In this document: positions 25,067 through 33,320 of the stretch, piece after piece
Numbering within the stretch: the stretch's first letter is position 1
Layout: the number at the start of each line of letters is the position of its first letter
Assembly: GCF_001045435.1 (NCBI RefSeq)
Contig: NZ_LFNG01000013.1
Location: 58,511-122,510, forward strand
Direction of reading: 5' to 3'
Source of the DNA: Chryseobacterium koreense CCUG 49689
GTDB lineage: Bacteria > Bacteroidota > Bacteroidia > Flavobacteriales > Weeksellaceae
Length of the DNA stretch: 64,000 bases
Notes under the pieces: generated by a model
What the model was told of the DNA's origin: nothing
The model's input: only the letters and a program-made list of their open reading frames with translations
The model's database searches: none
Translations under genes and position numbers: made by a program

Positions 25067-26086
25067 ATGAGCACAGCAACTTTAGATAAAGCCATTTCAA
25101 ACCTCCCGGTAAAAGGTTTTTTAAAAATTGGCGACCTTGTGATTCCGCAAGGTGAAGAATTGATCCAGGCCATCAAGGACCTGAAAAAGGAAAAAAACGC
25201 CATCATTCTCGCACACTATTATCAACCGCCAGGAATTCAGGATATCGCAGATTATCTCGGGGATTCCCTGCAATTGGCGAGAGCTGCGAGAGACACCGAT
25301 GCGGATATGATCGCGTTTTGCGGCGTCCATTTCATGGCGGAAGCCGCAAAAATTTTGAACCCAACCAAAAAAGTCGTCCTTCCAGATACGCAGGCAGGTT
25401 GCTCGCTCGCCGATGGCTGCAGCGGAGAAGGTTTAAGGGAAATGCGCAAGAAATATCCGAATGCCTTGATCGCGACCTATATCAACTGTAACGCGGAGAC
25501 CAAAGCCGAATCCGACATCATCGTGACCAGTTCCAATGCGGAGACCATCATCAAATCACTGCCGGAAGACCGGCCCATTATTTTTGCACCGGATAAAAAC
25601 CTCGGAAGATTTTTGATGAAAAAAACCGGCCGCGACATGATTCTTTGGGATGGAAGCTGCATTGTGCATGAAGCGTTTTCGATGGAGAGAATCGCGAAAC
25701 AGCTGGCTGAAAATCCTGACGCGAAACTCATCGCACACCCTGAAAGTGAAACTCCGGTTTTGGATTTGGCGGATTTCGTGGGCTCGACTTCTGCGCTTTT
25801 GAACTTTGTAGAAAAAGACGATTCGCAGAAATTCATCGTGGCAACGGAGGAAGGGATTTTGCACGAAATGAAGAAACGTGCACCACACAAAACCCTACTT
25901 CCTGCATTGGTTTTCGATGAAAGCTGCAACTGTTCGGAATGTTTCTACATGAAACGAAACACGTTGGAAAAACTTTATCTGTGCATGAAATATGAACTTC
26001 CGGAAATCACGATTGATGAAGAACTGCGTTTGAAAGCCCTGGTTCCCATCGAGAAAATGATGGAATTGTCTAAAACGATCAAGTAA
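25067..26086 (+). CDS. nadA: Quinolinate synthase
   Basis: A 339-residue [4Fe-4S] enzyme that condenses iminoaspartate with dihydroxyacetone phosphate to quinolinate in NAD synthesis. Conserved parts are AIILAHYYQPPGIQDIADYLGDSLQLA, FCGVHFMAEAAKIL, DTQAGCSLADGC, HPESETPVLDLADFVGSTSAL and the C-terminal CNCSECFYMKRNTLEKL. The three iron-ligating cysteines fall in the segments CGVHFM, the middle region near YINCNAETKAE, and CNCSECF. nadB and nadC are not in the window. A palindromic repeat sits in its upstream spacer. Confidence 0.97.
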   Translation: MSTATLDKAISNLPVKGFLKIGDLVIPQGEELIQAIKDLKKEKNAIILAHYYQPPGIQDIADYLGDSLQLARAARDTDADMIAFCGVHFMAEAAKILNPTKKVVLPDTQAGCSLADGCSGEGLREMRKKYPNALIATYINCNAETKAESDIIVTSSNAETIIKSLPEDRPIIFAPDKNLGRFLMKKTGRDMILWDGSCIVHEAFSMERIAKQLAENPDAKLIAHPESETPVLDLADFVGSTSALLNFVEKDDSQKFIVATEEGILHEMKKRAPHKTLLPALVFDESCNCSECFYMKRNTLEKLYLCMKYELPEITIDEELRLKALVPIEKMMELSKTIK

Positions 26087-26150
26087 TCCGCTTGGCGATC
26101 CAACTAACTTAGCAGATTTCGCAATTCAAATTTCGTAATCCGTATTTAAA

Positions 26151-26513
26151 ATGACCAGTAAAATATATTTCGAAAACCTGAAAATCTATGCTTTTCACGG
26201 CGTTTTGCCAGAGGAGAAAATGATCGGGACTTACTTTATTTTAAATGTGGAAATCCACGCGGATTTATGGAAAGCGGTGGGTACAGACGATTTGAACGAC
26301 ACCATCAATTATGCGGAAGTGAACGAAATCATCCACAACGAAATGCAAATCCCATCCGAATTGATGGAGCACGTTTGCGGAAGAATCCTGAAAAATATCA
26401 AACTAAAGTTTCCACAAATTACCTTCATTAAAGTAAAAATGAGCAAAACCAGTCCACCAATGCAGGGCGAAATGGATGGAGTGAGTGTGGAGATTGAGCA
26501 AGATTTTCTTTGA
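26151..26513 (+). CDS. folB: Dihydroneopterin aldolase
   Basis: A 120-residue enzyme of folate synthesis that cleaves dihydroneopterin to hydroxymethyl-dihydropterin and glycolaldehyde. The start IYFENLKIYAFHGVLPEEKMIGTYFILNVEI, the segment DTINYAEVNEIIHNEM and the glutamate of LMEHVCGRIL fit the family, as does the length. It follows nadA on the same strand with a 64-base gap. A strong promoter for lnt begins right after its stop, so it is probably the last gene of its transcript. Confidence 0.94.
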   Translation: MTSKIYFENLKIYAFHGVLPEEKMIGTYFILNVEIHADLWKAVGTDDLNDTINYAEVNEIIHNEMQIPSELMEHVCGRILKNIKLKFPQITFIKVKMSKTSPPMQGEMDGVSVEIEQDFL

Positions 26514-26530
26514 CATAAACCTTTCGGGAT

Positions 26531-26561
26531 TTTGAATCATTAAAGCTTTGTATTAAATTTG
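26531..26561 (+). promoter_or_regulatory. Strong Bacteroidota promoter of lnt
   Basis: TTTG (26531-26534), a 19-base spacer and TAAATTTG (26554-26561). Transcription would start around 26567, so the in-frame start at 26559 cannot be used and the ATG at 26610 is favoured. Confidence 0.7.
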
Positions 26562-26570
26562 TGCATCTCC

Positions 26571-26595
26571 AAAAAGGAGGTCAATCTCCTTTTTT
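26571..26595 (+). promoter_or_regulatory. Hairpin at the extreme 5' end of the lnt message
   Basis: A 9-bp stem (aaaaaggag / ctccttttt) with loop gtcaat and one further T. It looks like an intrinsic terminator but lies only a few bases after the predicted lnt start site, and 15 bases before the lnt ATG. It contains a buried AAGGAGG. Confidence 0.5.
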
Positions 26596-26609
26596 GCCAA
26601 CCTTTTTTT

Positions 26610-28244
26610 ATGAAATACATCCTCCTCACGCTTTTATCCGCAGTACTTCTAAGCATTTCCTGGCCTACTTACGGAATCCCGTTCTTCCTATTTTTCGCCC
26701 TCGTTCCTTTACTGATGATGGAACATGACCTCACCAAATTTTCAAAAATCAGAAGGAAAGGTTGGGCGGTTTTCGGGCTTTCTTATCTTTGTTTCGTGAT
26801 CTGGAACATCGTGACTACGGGTTGGCTTTATGGCTCAAAAAATCCGGATGGCACAAATTCCCTGATGGCGGTGGTTTTTCCAGTTTTGGTGAATTCCCTC
26901 CTGTATTCGCTGGTTTTCCAACTTTATCACTGGTACAAAAAAGTGCAGGGAACCTATTGGGGGCTCACTTTCTTGGTCGCGATCTGGATGGCTTTCGAAA
27001 AATTCCACATGAGTTGGGAACTGACCTGGCCGTGGCTGAATCTGGGAAACGCCTTTTCAGACTATCCGAAACTGATCCAGTGGTATGACACTTTGGGCGC
27101 CACCGGAGGAAGTTTCTGGATTTTGTTGATTAATGTTTACATGTTCTATACCTTAAGGATTTGGGAAGCCGGAAGAAAACGCAAATCTTTGATAATCAAC
27201 AGTTCAGTTCTGGCCATTTTCATTTTCGTGCCGATGTTGATTTCAGTGGCAAAGTACCACAGTTTTGATGAAAAGCCGATCGGCTCTGTCAATACTTTAA
27301 TACTGCAACCAGACCTTGATCCATATCATGAAAAATACACGAAAGACAGTTTGACGATTTTGAATGACTTGCTGACTTTGGCCGAAAAAAATTCAAAAGG
27401 GCAAATCGATTACTATATCGGTCCGGAAACTTCTCTTCCGGGTTTTGGTTCGATTTCGGAAACGGGATTTGAACAAAGTTTACTTTTAAACCAGGTTAAA
27501 GGATTTCTCTCCAAACACCCGAAATCTGTTTTTGCCACAGGAATTTCCTCGCACCGGTTTTTTCGGGATGGTGAAATGAAAGGAGATGCGGCATACGAAC
27601 TTTCAGACGGAACTTTTGTGGAGAGTTACAATTCCGCCATTCAAATTATTCCCGACCAAAAAGTGGAAGTTTACCACAAAGGAAAACTCGTTCCCGGCGT
27701 TGAAATTTTTCCCTATATGGATGTGCTGAAACCGATTCTCGGTGATGCGATGCTGAATCTCGGCGGAACAGTGGCTTCTCTAGGGATCGACAAAGAACGA
27801 AAAGTTTTCACGAACCCCTTCAACAAAGGAAAACTCGCGCCAATTATTTGCTACGAAAGCATTTATGGCGAATTCACCACCGAGTATGTGAAAAGGGGAG
27901 CCAACTTCTTGGCCATTATGACCAACGATTCCTGGTGGGGAGTCACGCAAGGTCACCAACAGCTGATGTCTTATGCAAAACTCCGCGCGATTGAAACCCG
28001 CCGTGAAATTGCCCGTTCCGCAAACAGTGGAATTTCCGCGCACATCGATGCGAAAGGCGATGTTTTGGCAGACACGCTTTATGGCGATAAAACCGCTTTG
28101 TTTGCAAAAGTGAATCTTTACGACGGAATGACTTTTTACACCAGAACCGGAGATTTACTGTCTCGGATTTCTATTTTCGTTTTGGGATTTTTGATATTTT
28201 ACACCCTCATTAAGAAGATTCAGAACAGGAAGAGAAAAGCTTAA
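26610..28244 (+). CDS. lnt: Apolipoprotein N-acyltransferase
   Basis: A 544-residue inner-membrane enzyme that adds the third acyl chain to lipoproteins. The N-terminal half has several helices (ILLTLLSAVLLSISWPTYG, FFLFFALVPLLMM and others). The periplasmic nitrilase-like domain carries the catalytic Glu (YIGPETSLPGFG), Lys (YHKGKLVPGVEIFP) and Cys (PIICYESIYGEF), followed by AIMTNDSWWGVTQGHQQ. The last helix is LLSRISIFVLGFLIFYTLI. The start at 26610 is supported by promoter position and by the family start. Confidence 0.94.
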   Translation: MKYILLTLLSAVLLSISWPTYGIPFFLFFALVPLLMMEHDLTKFSKIRRKGWAVFGLSYLCFVIWNIVTTGWLYGSKNPDGTNSLMAVVFPVLVNSLLYSLVFQLYHWYKKVQGTYWGLTFLVAIWMAFEKFHMSWELTWPWLNLGNAFSDYPKLIQWYDTLGATGGSFWILLINVYMFYTLRIWEAGRKRKSLIINSSVLAIFIFVPMLISVAKYHSFDEKPIGSVNTLILQPDLDPYHEKYTKDSLTILNDLLTLAEKNSKGQIDYYIGPETSLPGFGSISETGFEQSLLLNQVKGFLSKHPKSVFATGISSHRFFRDGEMKGDAAYELSDGTFVESYNSAIQIIPDQKVEVYHKGKLVPGVEIFPYMDVLKPILGDAMLNLGGTVASLGIDKERKVFTNPFNKGKLAPIICYESIYGEFTTEYVKRGANFLAIMTNDSWWGVTQGHQQLMSYAKLRAIETRREIARSANSGISAHIDAKGDVLADTLYGDKTALFAKVNLYDGMTFYTRTGDLLSRISIFVLGFLIFYTLIKKIQNRKRKA

Positions 28245-28296
28245 TTTGGCGAAAGCCGCAATTAAAATATTCCATCTGCAAACTCATGGCAGAAAC

Positions 28297-30417
28297 TCAC
28301 TTTTCTCTGGAATAATGATTCAGCAACATTCGGATTTCATTGAACTCAAATTCCTTTGGGAGCGCATTTTTCCACTCGTTTAAGGATTGGTGGACGTCGT
28401 GGTTTTTCTTGAATTCTTTTTCAAAGGTTTTGATTTTTTCTTTATCGAAAATTCGGCTTAGATCCAAAAGTCCCTGCGACGCGAATTTTGAGAGATGACC
28501 GAAAATGGTTTCCGTAACAAGACCACGTTCTTTCGCGATTTCGGGAATGGTTTTTCCGTCCTCAAATAGTTGGTAAGTAAGGATATGAGATGGAACTTTA
28601 GCAATTTTGGTGGTGACTTTCACTTCGTTTTCCCGATTGAAAAGCGGCGTTTCCAAAAGGTACACTTTCTTCAAATCGTTCAGATAATCTTCCAGATCAT
28701 CCAGAAAAACCCGAAAATCTTCATTGTACTGTTTCAATCCTTTCGAACCTTTATTTTCGGCATAAAAATCTAGCAACGGCAAGAATACTTTTTCATTCAC
28801 ATTCTTAAAAAAGAAATTTACCGCACCTTTGGTTTTGCTTTCCACCTCGCTCCACTCTTCAGTTCCCAAAACAAATTTCCGAGTTTTCTGCCGGATGATC
28901 TTTTCAAATTTGTCTAAAATTCCGGTCAAATTTCCAATCTCCGGTTTGATGGCAGAATACAGAAATTGGACTTTGTCTCGGTCGATTGCTTTTGCGCCTT
29001 TTGCGGATTTATTCCAGTTTTCAAGCGAATGGATGAACCATCTGCAATCCAGTCGTTTCAGGACTTTGCCGATGGAATAATCATATTTTTCAGCGTTTAA
29101 GATTTCCTCCATCTGCTCATTTGCGTGGGTTTCGTCTTGGAACTTCGAAACTCTTCTGTCCGCAAAAATTACGTCGGGAGTGATTTTGGATTTAAGCACT
29201 ATTCCTTCCAAAGTCCGGCATCGGGAAAGTGCTACATAGACTTGTCCGGAAGCGAAAGATTTCCCCGCATCGATAATGAGTCGGTCAAAAGTGAGTCCCT
29301 GACTTTTATGAATTGTCACTGCCCAAGCCAAACGAATCGGGTATTGTTTAAAACTTCCCAAGACATCTTCGGTAATATTCTTGTCCGAATCCAGGGAATA
29401 TTTTTTCTGTTCCCAAACTTCTTTTTTCAGGACATAGCTTTCATCGTCACCATCAATGATTACGGTGATTTCTTTTTCATCCAGATCCACGATTTCCGCC
29501 AGTTTTCCGTTGAAATATCTCCTTTCACCGCTTGCATCATTTCGGATAAACATAATCTGTGCGCCGACTTTTAGTTCTAAGACTTCATCGTTTGGATATT
29601 GATTCTCATTAAAATTCCCGACAATTTCCGCGGCATATGAAAAGGATTTTCCGGGAAGCTCCGCAAGTTTCTTCTGGTTGATTTCGTCTGCCATTCTGTT
29701 GTGCGAAGTCAAATAAACGTAAGGCTCGTCGGTAGGTTCAAAATCGGGGATGTACCTTTCATTCAAAGCCTCAAAATCGATGTCGCGGATTTCGCCATCG
29801 CGGATTTCATTCAGAATATCCAGAAATTTTTCATCTTTTTGACGGTAAACTGTGGTCAGTTCGATGGTAATTAATGGAATTTCCTTCAACGCCAAACTTT
29901 CGAAGAAAAACGGCGAGTTATAATATTGACTTAAAATATGCTCATCCCGCACCACCGGCGGAAGCTGGTACAAATCCCCAATGAAGAGCATTTGAACGCC
30001 ACCAAACCTTTGCTGGTTTCGCCGAACGTGTCTCAAAGAAAAATCCATCATATCCAAAACATCCGCACGAAGCATGGAAACCTCATCGATGATGATGATT
30101 TCAATTTCGCGGAGGAGTTTCAGTTTGTCTTTCCGGTATTTGAAATGGTGCATTAAATCGGCAATGTTCATCGCGAGATTGCCATCAATTCTCTCAGTAG
30201 TGGGAACAAAAGTGCGCGGCGGCAAACCAAACATCGAGTGAATTGTAACACCACCCGCATTGATTGCCGCGATTCCGGTAGGCGCCACTACAATGTGCTT
30301 CTTCTTGGTTTTCAGCACGAAATCATTCAGAAAAGTAGTTTTTCCCGTTCCGGCTTTTCCGGTAAGGAAGATGCTTCTGTTGGTATGTTCTACTAAATTG
30401 AAGAGAGATTCGTTCAT
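28297..30417 (-). CDS. PIF1-like DNA helicase with C-terminal helix-turn-helix
   Basis: A 706-residue superfamily 1 helicase. The Walker A is FLTGKAGTGKTTFL (from about residue 17) and the Walker B IIIIDEVSML. Further helicase motifs are GDLYQLPPV, LTTVYRQKDEKFLDILNEIRDG, RLAWAVTIHKSQGLTFDRLIID and GQVYVALSRCRTLEGI. After the core come a basic linker and, near residues 630-670, a winged-helix-like segment DGKTIPEIAKERGLVTETIFGHLSKFASQGLLDL (helicase helix-turn-helix domain). Bacterial PIF1-like enzymes unwind 5'-3', with possible roles at G-quadruplexes or forks. Single gene, convergent with lnt. Confidence 0.92.
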   Translation of the reverse strand: MNESLFNLVEHTNRSIFLTGKAGTGKTTFLNDFVLKTKKKHIVVAPTGIAAINAGGVTIHSMFGLPPRTFVPTTERIDGNLAMNIADLMHHFKYRKDKLKLLREIEIIIIDEVSMLRADVLDMMDFSLRHVRRNQQRFGGVQMLFIGDLYQLPPVVRDEHILSQYYNSPFFFESLALKEIPLITIELTTVYRQKDEKFLDILNEIRDGEIRDIDFEALNERYIPDFEPTDEPYVYLTSHNRMADEINQKKLAELPGKSFSYAAEIVGNFNENQYPNDEVLELKVGAQIMFIRNDASGERRYFNGKLAEIVDLDEKEITVIIDGDDESYVLKKEVWEQKKYSLDSDKNITEDVLGSFKQYPIRLAWAVTIHKSQGLTFDRLIIDAGKSFASGQVYVALSRCRTLEGIVLKSKITPDVIFADRRVSKFQDETHANEQMEEILNAEKYDYSIGKVLKRLDCRWFIHSLENWNKSAKGAKAIDRDKVQFLYSAIKPEIGNLTGILDKFEKIIRQKTRKFVLGTEEWSEVESKTKGAVNFFFKNVNEKVFLPLLDFYAENKGSKGLKQYNEDFRVFLDDLEDYLNDLKKVYLLETPLFNRENEVKVTTKIAKVPSHILTYQLFEDGKTIPEIAKERGLVTETIFGHLSKFASQGLLDLSRIFDKEKIKTFEKEFKKNHDVHQSLNEWKNALPKEFEFNEIRMLLNHYSREK

Positions 30418-30540
30418 TTTTCAAAAATACTGAAAAAAGTCTGAGCATTGACCTCGTGAAAACACCTAAAAATGATTTCCAAAAAAAGCCAATCCACAAA
30501 AAAAGGCAGTATTTTTGCAAAGTATTAGAAAAATCTATTC

Positions 30541-30996
30541 ATGAAGTATTTTCTCCTCATCGCAATTTCTGCTTTAACCTTCAATGCCTGCAAATCAAAG
30601 AAAAACATAGACCAGGAAACGCTTCCGAAAGACATCGCGCTGAAACCCGACAATAACCTTTTGCAACAAAGTGACCGCGAGAAATTATCGGCAATGATTA
30701 AGGAAATCGAATCTGACATTGCAAAAGAAACGTGTACCGATGAGGCTTTATGGCGAATTTCCCCGATTGGTTCGAAACCCTGCGGCGGACCGAGTTCCTA
30801 CATCGCTTATCCCATAAAGATGGAAAACGATATGCTACCGAAAATCAAAAATTTCACCGATGCCCAATCTGCGTTCAACAAAAAATACGGATTGGTTTCC
30901 GATTGCGCGGTAGTTCCGGCACCTTCCGGAATTCGCTGTGAAAATGGAAAGGCGGTTTTGATCAGTGGGAATCCTGGAGACGGCGAGGTTCAATAG
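30541..30996 (+). CDS. Lipoprotein of unknown function
   Basis: A 151-residue protein with a lipoprotein signal (MKYFLLIAISALTFNAC, lipid-modified Cys17) followed by a basic patch KSKKN. The mature part contains four further cysteines (ETCTDEAL, GSKPCGGPSSY, VSDCAVVP, GIRCENGK) that could form two disulfides. It has YIAYPIKMENDMLPKIKNFTDAQSAFNKKYGLVSDC. I do not recognise a family with a known role. The gene is transcribed alone, divergent from the helicase. Confidence 0.8.
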   Translation: MKYFLLIAISALTFNACKSKKNIDQETLPKDIALKPDNNLLQQSDREKLSAMIKEIESDIAKETCTDEALWRISPIGSKPCGGPSSYIAYPIKMENDMLPKIKNFTDAQSAFNKKYGLVSDCAVVPAPSGIRCENGKAVLISGNPGDGEVQ

Positions 30997-31045
30997 CAGG
31001 AAGTCGAAAACCTCCATTTTGGGGTAAATCTGAACAAGGCCAAAA

Positions 31046-31597
31046 CTATTTCAAAATTGAATACCGATAAACATCGATGAATCTGCCATTTTTGAAAAAC
31101 TCCTTTTTCAAATGCGCTTCCAACTTCATCCCACATTTTTGCATAATTCTTCCAGAAGCAGGATTATGTGGAAAATGACTGGCATGAATTTTATGGAGCT
31201 GTAATTCTTCAAAGGCAAAGCGGATGATTTCGTTTAAGGCTTCAGAAACATAGCCATTGTTCCAAAATTCTTTGGCAAGCCAATAACCTACTTCGGCTTT
31301 GTGGTGGTTTTTTTCCGGGTGAATCCCGATGGCGCCGATTAATCTGGGATTTCCTTTTTCACGGATGGCGAAAGTAAAATTGTTGCGGGATGCAAAACCT
31401 TTGTCCACCAATTCATTCAGAAAAAACTCCGCGTGTTCTCTTTTGTAGGGAAAAGGAATGTTTAAGGTATTTTCTGAAAAAGCGGAGTCCGAATTAAGAT
31501 GATGAACCAAATCATCCAAATCACTTTGAACAGGACGATTGAGTATCAAACGGGCAGTCTGAAGTTCCGGAAATTTTTGCAGATTTTGATTATTCAT
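31046..31597 (-). CDS. GNAT family N-acetyltransferase (RimJ/RimL type)
   Basis: A 183-residue acetyltransferase. The start LQTARLILNRPVQSDLDDLVHHL, the acetyl-CoA site AEVGYWLAKEFWNNGYVSEALNEIIRFAF and HKIHASHFPHNPASGRIMQKCGMKLEAHLKKEFFKNGRFIDVYRYSIL are typical of RimJ/RimL-like enzymes, which acetylate protein N-termini or small amines. The substrate is unknown. Its ATG overlaps the stop of a short orphan reading frame (31590-31709) in the gap downstream of the gamma-carbonic anhydrase gene. Confidence 0.88.
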   Translation of the reverse strand: MNNQNLQKFPELQTARLILNRPVQSDLDDLVHHLNSDSAFSENTLNIPFPYKREHAEFFLNELVDKGFASRNNFTFAIREKGNPRLIGAIGIHPEKNHHKAEVGYWLAKEFWNNGYVSEALNEIIRFAFEELQLHKIHASHFPHNPASGRIMQKCGMKLEAHLKKEFFKNGRFIDVYRYSILK

Positions 31598-31709
31598 GAA
31601 TCATTGGATATTCCAATATATTTTGGGGTTTCGAAATGGTAATCAATTCTCTGTCCTGATCCAAACACTTTTTCAGCAACACAAATCCGATTCCCGCTTT
31701 CTTCGGTTT
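31590..31709 (-). pseudogene. Possible gene remnant, 39 codons
   Basis: Between the gamma-carbonic anhydrase stop and the GNAT start, one minus-strand frame reads KPKKAGIGFVLLKKCLDQD, then RELITISKPQNILEYPMIHE and a stop overlapping the GNAT ATG (cATGAATAA). It is preceded in frame by a stop and has no ATG before its end region. The composition looks protein-like and its tail-like character suggests the 3' end of a lost gene, but this is inference from appearance. A chance open frame is the alternative. Confidence 0.3.
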
Positions 31710-31722
31710 TCAGGCTCAAAAA

Positions 31723-32235
31723 TTATTGGTACCACGAAGAATATTTCACATAATTGTTCGCAATCCGGTTCACCTCGCCTTCCAAAAGTTCTGCGGAAAT
31801 ATCTTTGATTTTTCTCGCAGGAACGCCGCCCCAAACTTCGCCCGATTTGATGTGCGTTCCCTGGGTGACGACCGAACCTGCACCGACAATGGAATTGCTT
31901 TCCACCAAACAGTCATCCATCACGATTGCGCCCATTCCGATCAGAACATTGTCGTGGATCGTGCATCCGTGCACAATGGCATTGTGACCGATGGAAACAT
32001 TATCGCCAATATTGAGCGGGAATTTTTCAAACGTGCAATGGAGCATCACATTGTCTTGAACATTCACTTTGTTTCCCATTTTGATGTAGTGCACATCTCC
32101 ACGAATCACCGCATTGTACCAAATACTGCAGTTTTCGCCCATCACCACATCACCGATGACGGTGGCGGTTTCTGCCAAAAATGTTCCCTCCCCAATTTGT
32201 GGGGTTTTGCCCAATAGTTCTCTTATTATTGCCAT
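31723..32235 (-). CDS. Gamma-class carbonic anhydrase family protein
   Basis: A 170-residue left-handed beta-helix protein built of hexapeptide repeats (VIGDVVMGENCSIWYNAVIRGDVHYIKMGNKVNVQDNVML). The metal-binding histidines are visible in VMLHCTFE, IGHNAIVHGC, as expected for gamma-carbonic anhydrases and their YrdA/PaaY relatives. These bind zinc or iron at trimer interfaces; catalytic activity as a carbonic anhydrase is not assured for every member. Length and start fit. Same-strand gene upstream of the GNAT gene, with a 125-base spacer holding a possible gene remnant. Confidence 0.9.
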   Translation of the reverse strand: MAIIRELLGKTPQIGEGTFLAETATVIGDVVMGENCSIWYNAVIRGDVHYIKMGNKVNVQDNVMLHCTFEKFPLNIGDNVSIGHNAIVHGCTIHDNVLIGMGAIVMDDCLVESNSIVGAGSVVTQGTHIKSGEVWGGVPARKIKDISAELLEGEVNRIANNYVKYSSWYQ

Positions 32236-32346
32236 AAATTTTAGTTCGAGGTTAATTATTGTTAAAGTTCAAAACGGATTTCTATTTTCAAAATAGGCTA
32301 TTGACAAAGTCTAAAACCCTACTCGCAAACTCCGTGATTTTATCCG

Positions 32347-32354
32347 TATTTTTG
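32347..32354 (+). promoter_or_regulatory. -7 element of the Nfu gene
   Basis: TATTTTTG fits TAnnTTTG and lies 22 bases before the ATG at 32377. No -33 TTTG at the usual spacing. Confidence 0.5.
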
Positions 32355-32376
32355 CAACTCAAATTTACTAAATAAA

Positions 32377-33255
32377 ATGACAAAGATGATTATAGAGCCG
32401 ACCGAGAATCCGAAAGTGATGAAATTTGTGGCGGATTACAACCTGATTCCCGGTTCTTTGGAGTTGGACAGAAATTCAGATATCTCCGAAATCCCTTTAG
32501 CTCAGGAACTTTTGAAGTATCCTTTCGTGGAAAGAATTTTCATAACCGCTAATTTTGTGGCGGTGGCCAAAGAGGATGCGGTGGAATGGGAACACGTTGC
32601 AGAAAGCTTGAAAGACTTGATTGCTGATGAACTTTCAAAAAACCCCAGAGTTTATATCCAGAAATTAAAAGAAGAAATCCAGATTTTTTCGGAGATGACT
32701 CCAAATCCAAATGTGATGAAATTCGTTTCCAACCAGACTTTGCTGGATGGTTTTCTGGAATTGAAATCGCGTGAGGAAGCGGCAGATGTTCCTTTGGCGA
32801 AGGCCATTTTCGACCAGTTTGAATATGTGACCCAGGTTTTTATTTCAGATAATTTTGTGGCAGTGACGAAAGACGATTCTTTTCAGTGGCATGAAATCAT
32901 GGTGGAAGTTCGCGCATTCATCGCAGCATATTTGCAAAATCACAAAGTGGTTTCCAATATTCCGGCCGCAAAACATGAAAATCCGGTAGAACAACTGATT
33001 AACAGAGACTATACCGAAAAAGAGCAGAAAATTTCAGACATCCTGAACGAATATGTAGCTCCCGCTGTGGAAGGTGATGGTGGAAAAATTTCGCTCATCG
33101 GTTACGACGAGGAAAATAAAGTTGCCAAAATGCTCCTTCAAGGCGCATGTTCCGGATGTCCAAGTTCTACGGCGACTTTGAAAGGCGGAATTGAAAATAT
33201 CCTGAAGCAGTTCGTTCCGGAACTGGTGGAAAAAGTGGAAGCAGTAAACGGATAA
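32377..33255 (+). CDS. Nfu/NifU family iron-sulfur scaffold protein with duplicated N domain
   Basis: A 292-residue protein. Two tandem Nfu N-terminal-type domains of about 100 residues are visible (TENPKVMKFVADYNLIPGSLEL... and TPNPNVMKFVSNQTLLDGFLEL...), each ending in a FVAVxKxD segment. The C-terminal NifU domain (~residues 215-290) has GDGGKISLIGYDEENKVAKM and the cluster-binding CSGCPSSTATLKGGIE with the CxxC pair. Nfu proteins carry and hand over [4Fe-4S] clusters. The doubled N domain is usual in Bacteroidota. It is followed by hemH on the same strand after 65 bases. Confidence 0.93.
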   Translation: MTKMIIEPTENPKVMKFVADYNLIPGSLELDRNSDISEIPLAQELLKYPFVERIFITANFVAVAKEDAVEWEHVAESLKDLIADELSKNPRVYIQKLKEEIQIFSEMTPNPNVMKFVSNQTLLDGFLELKSREEAADVPLAKAIFDQFEYVTQVFISDNFVAVTKDDSFQWHEIMVEVRAFIAAYLQNHKVVSNIPAAKHENPVEQLINRDYTEKEQKISDILNEYVAPAVEGDGGKISLIGYDEENKVAKMLLQGACSGCPSSTATLKGGIENILKQFVPELVEKVEAVNG

Positions 33256-33320
33256 AAAATAAGAACAGTAAACAGTAGGCAATATTTGCAAACGCCGAAG
33301 ATTACCGATTATCATTATTT

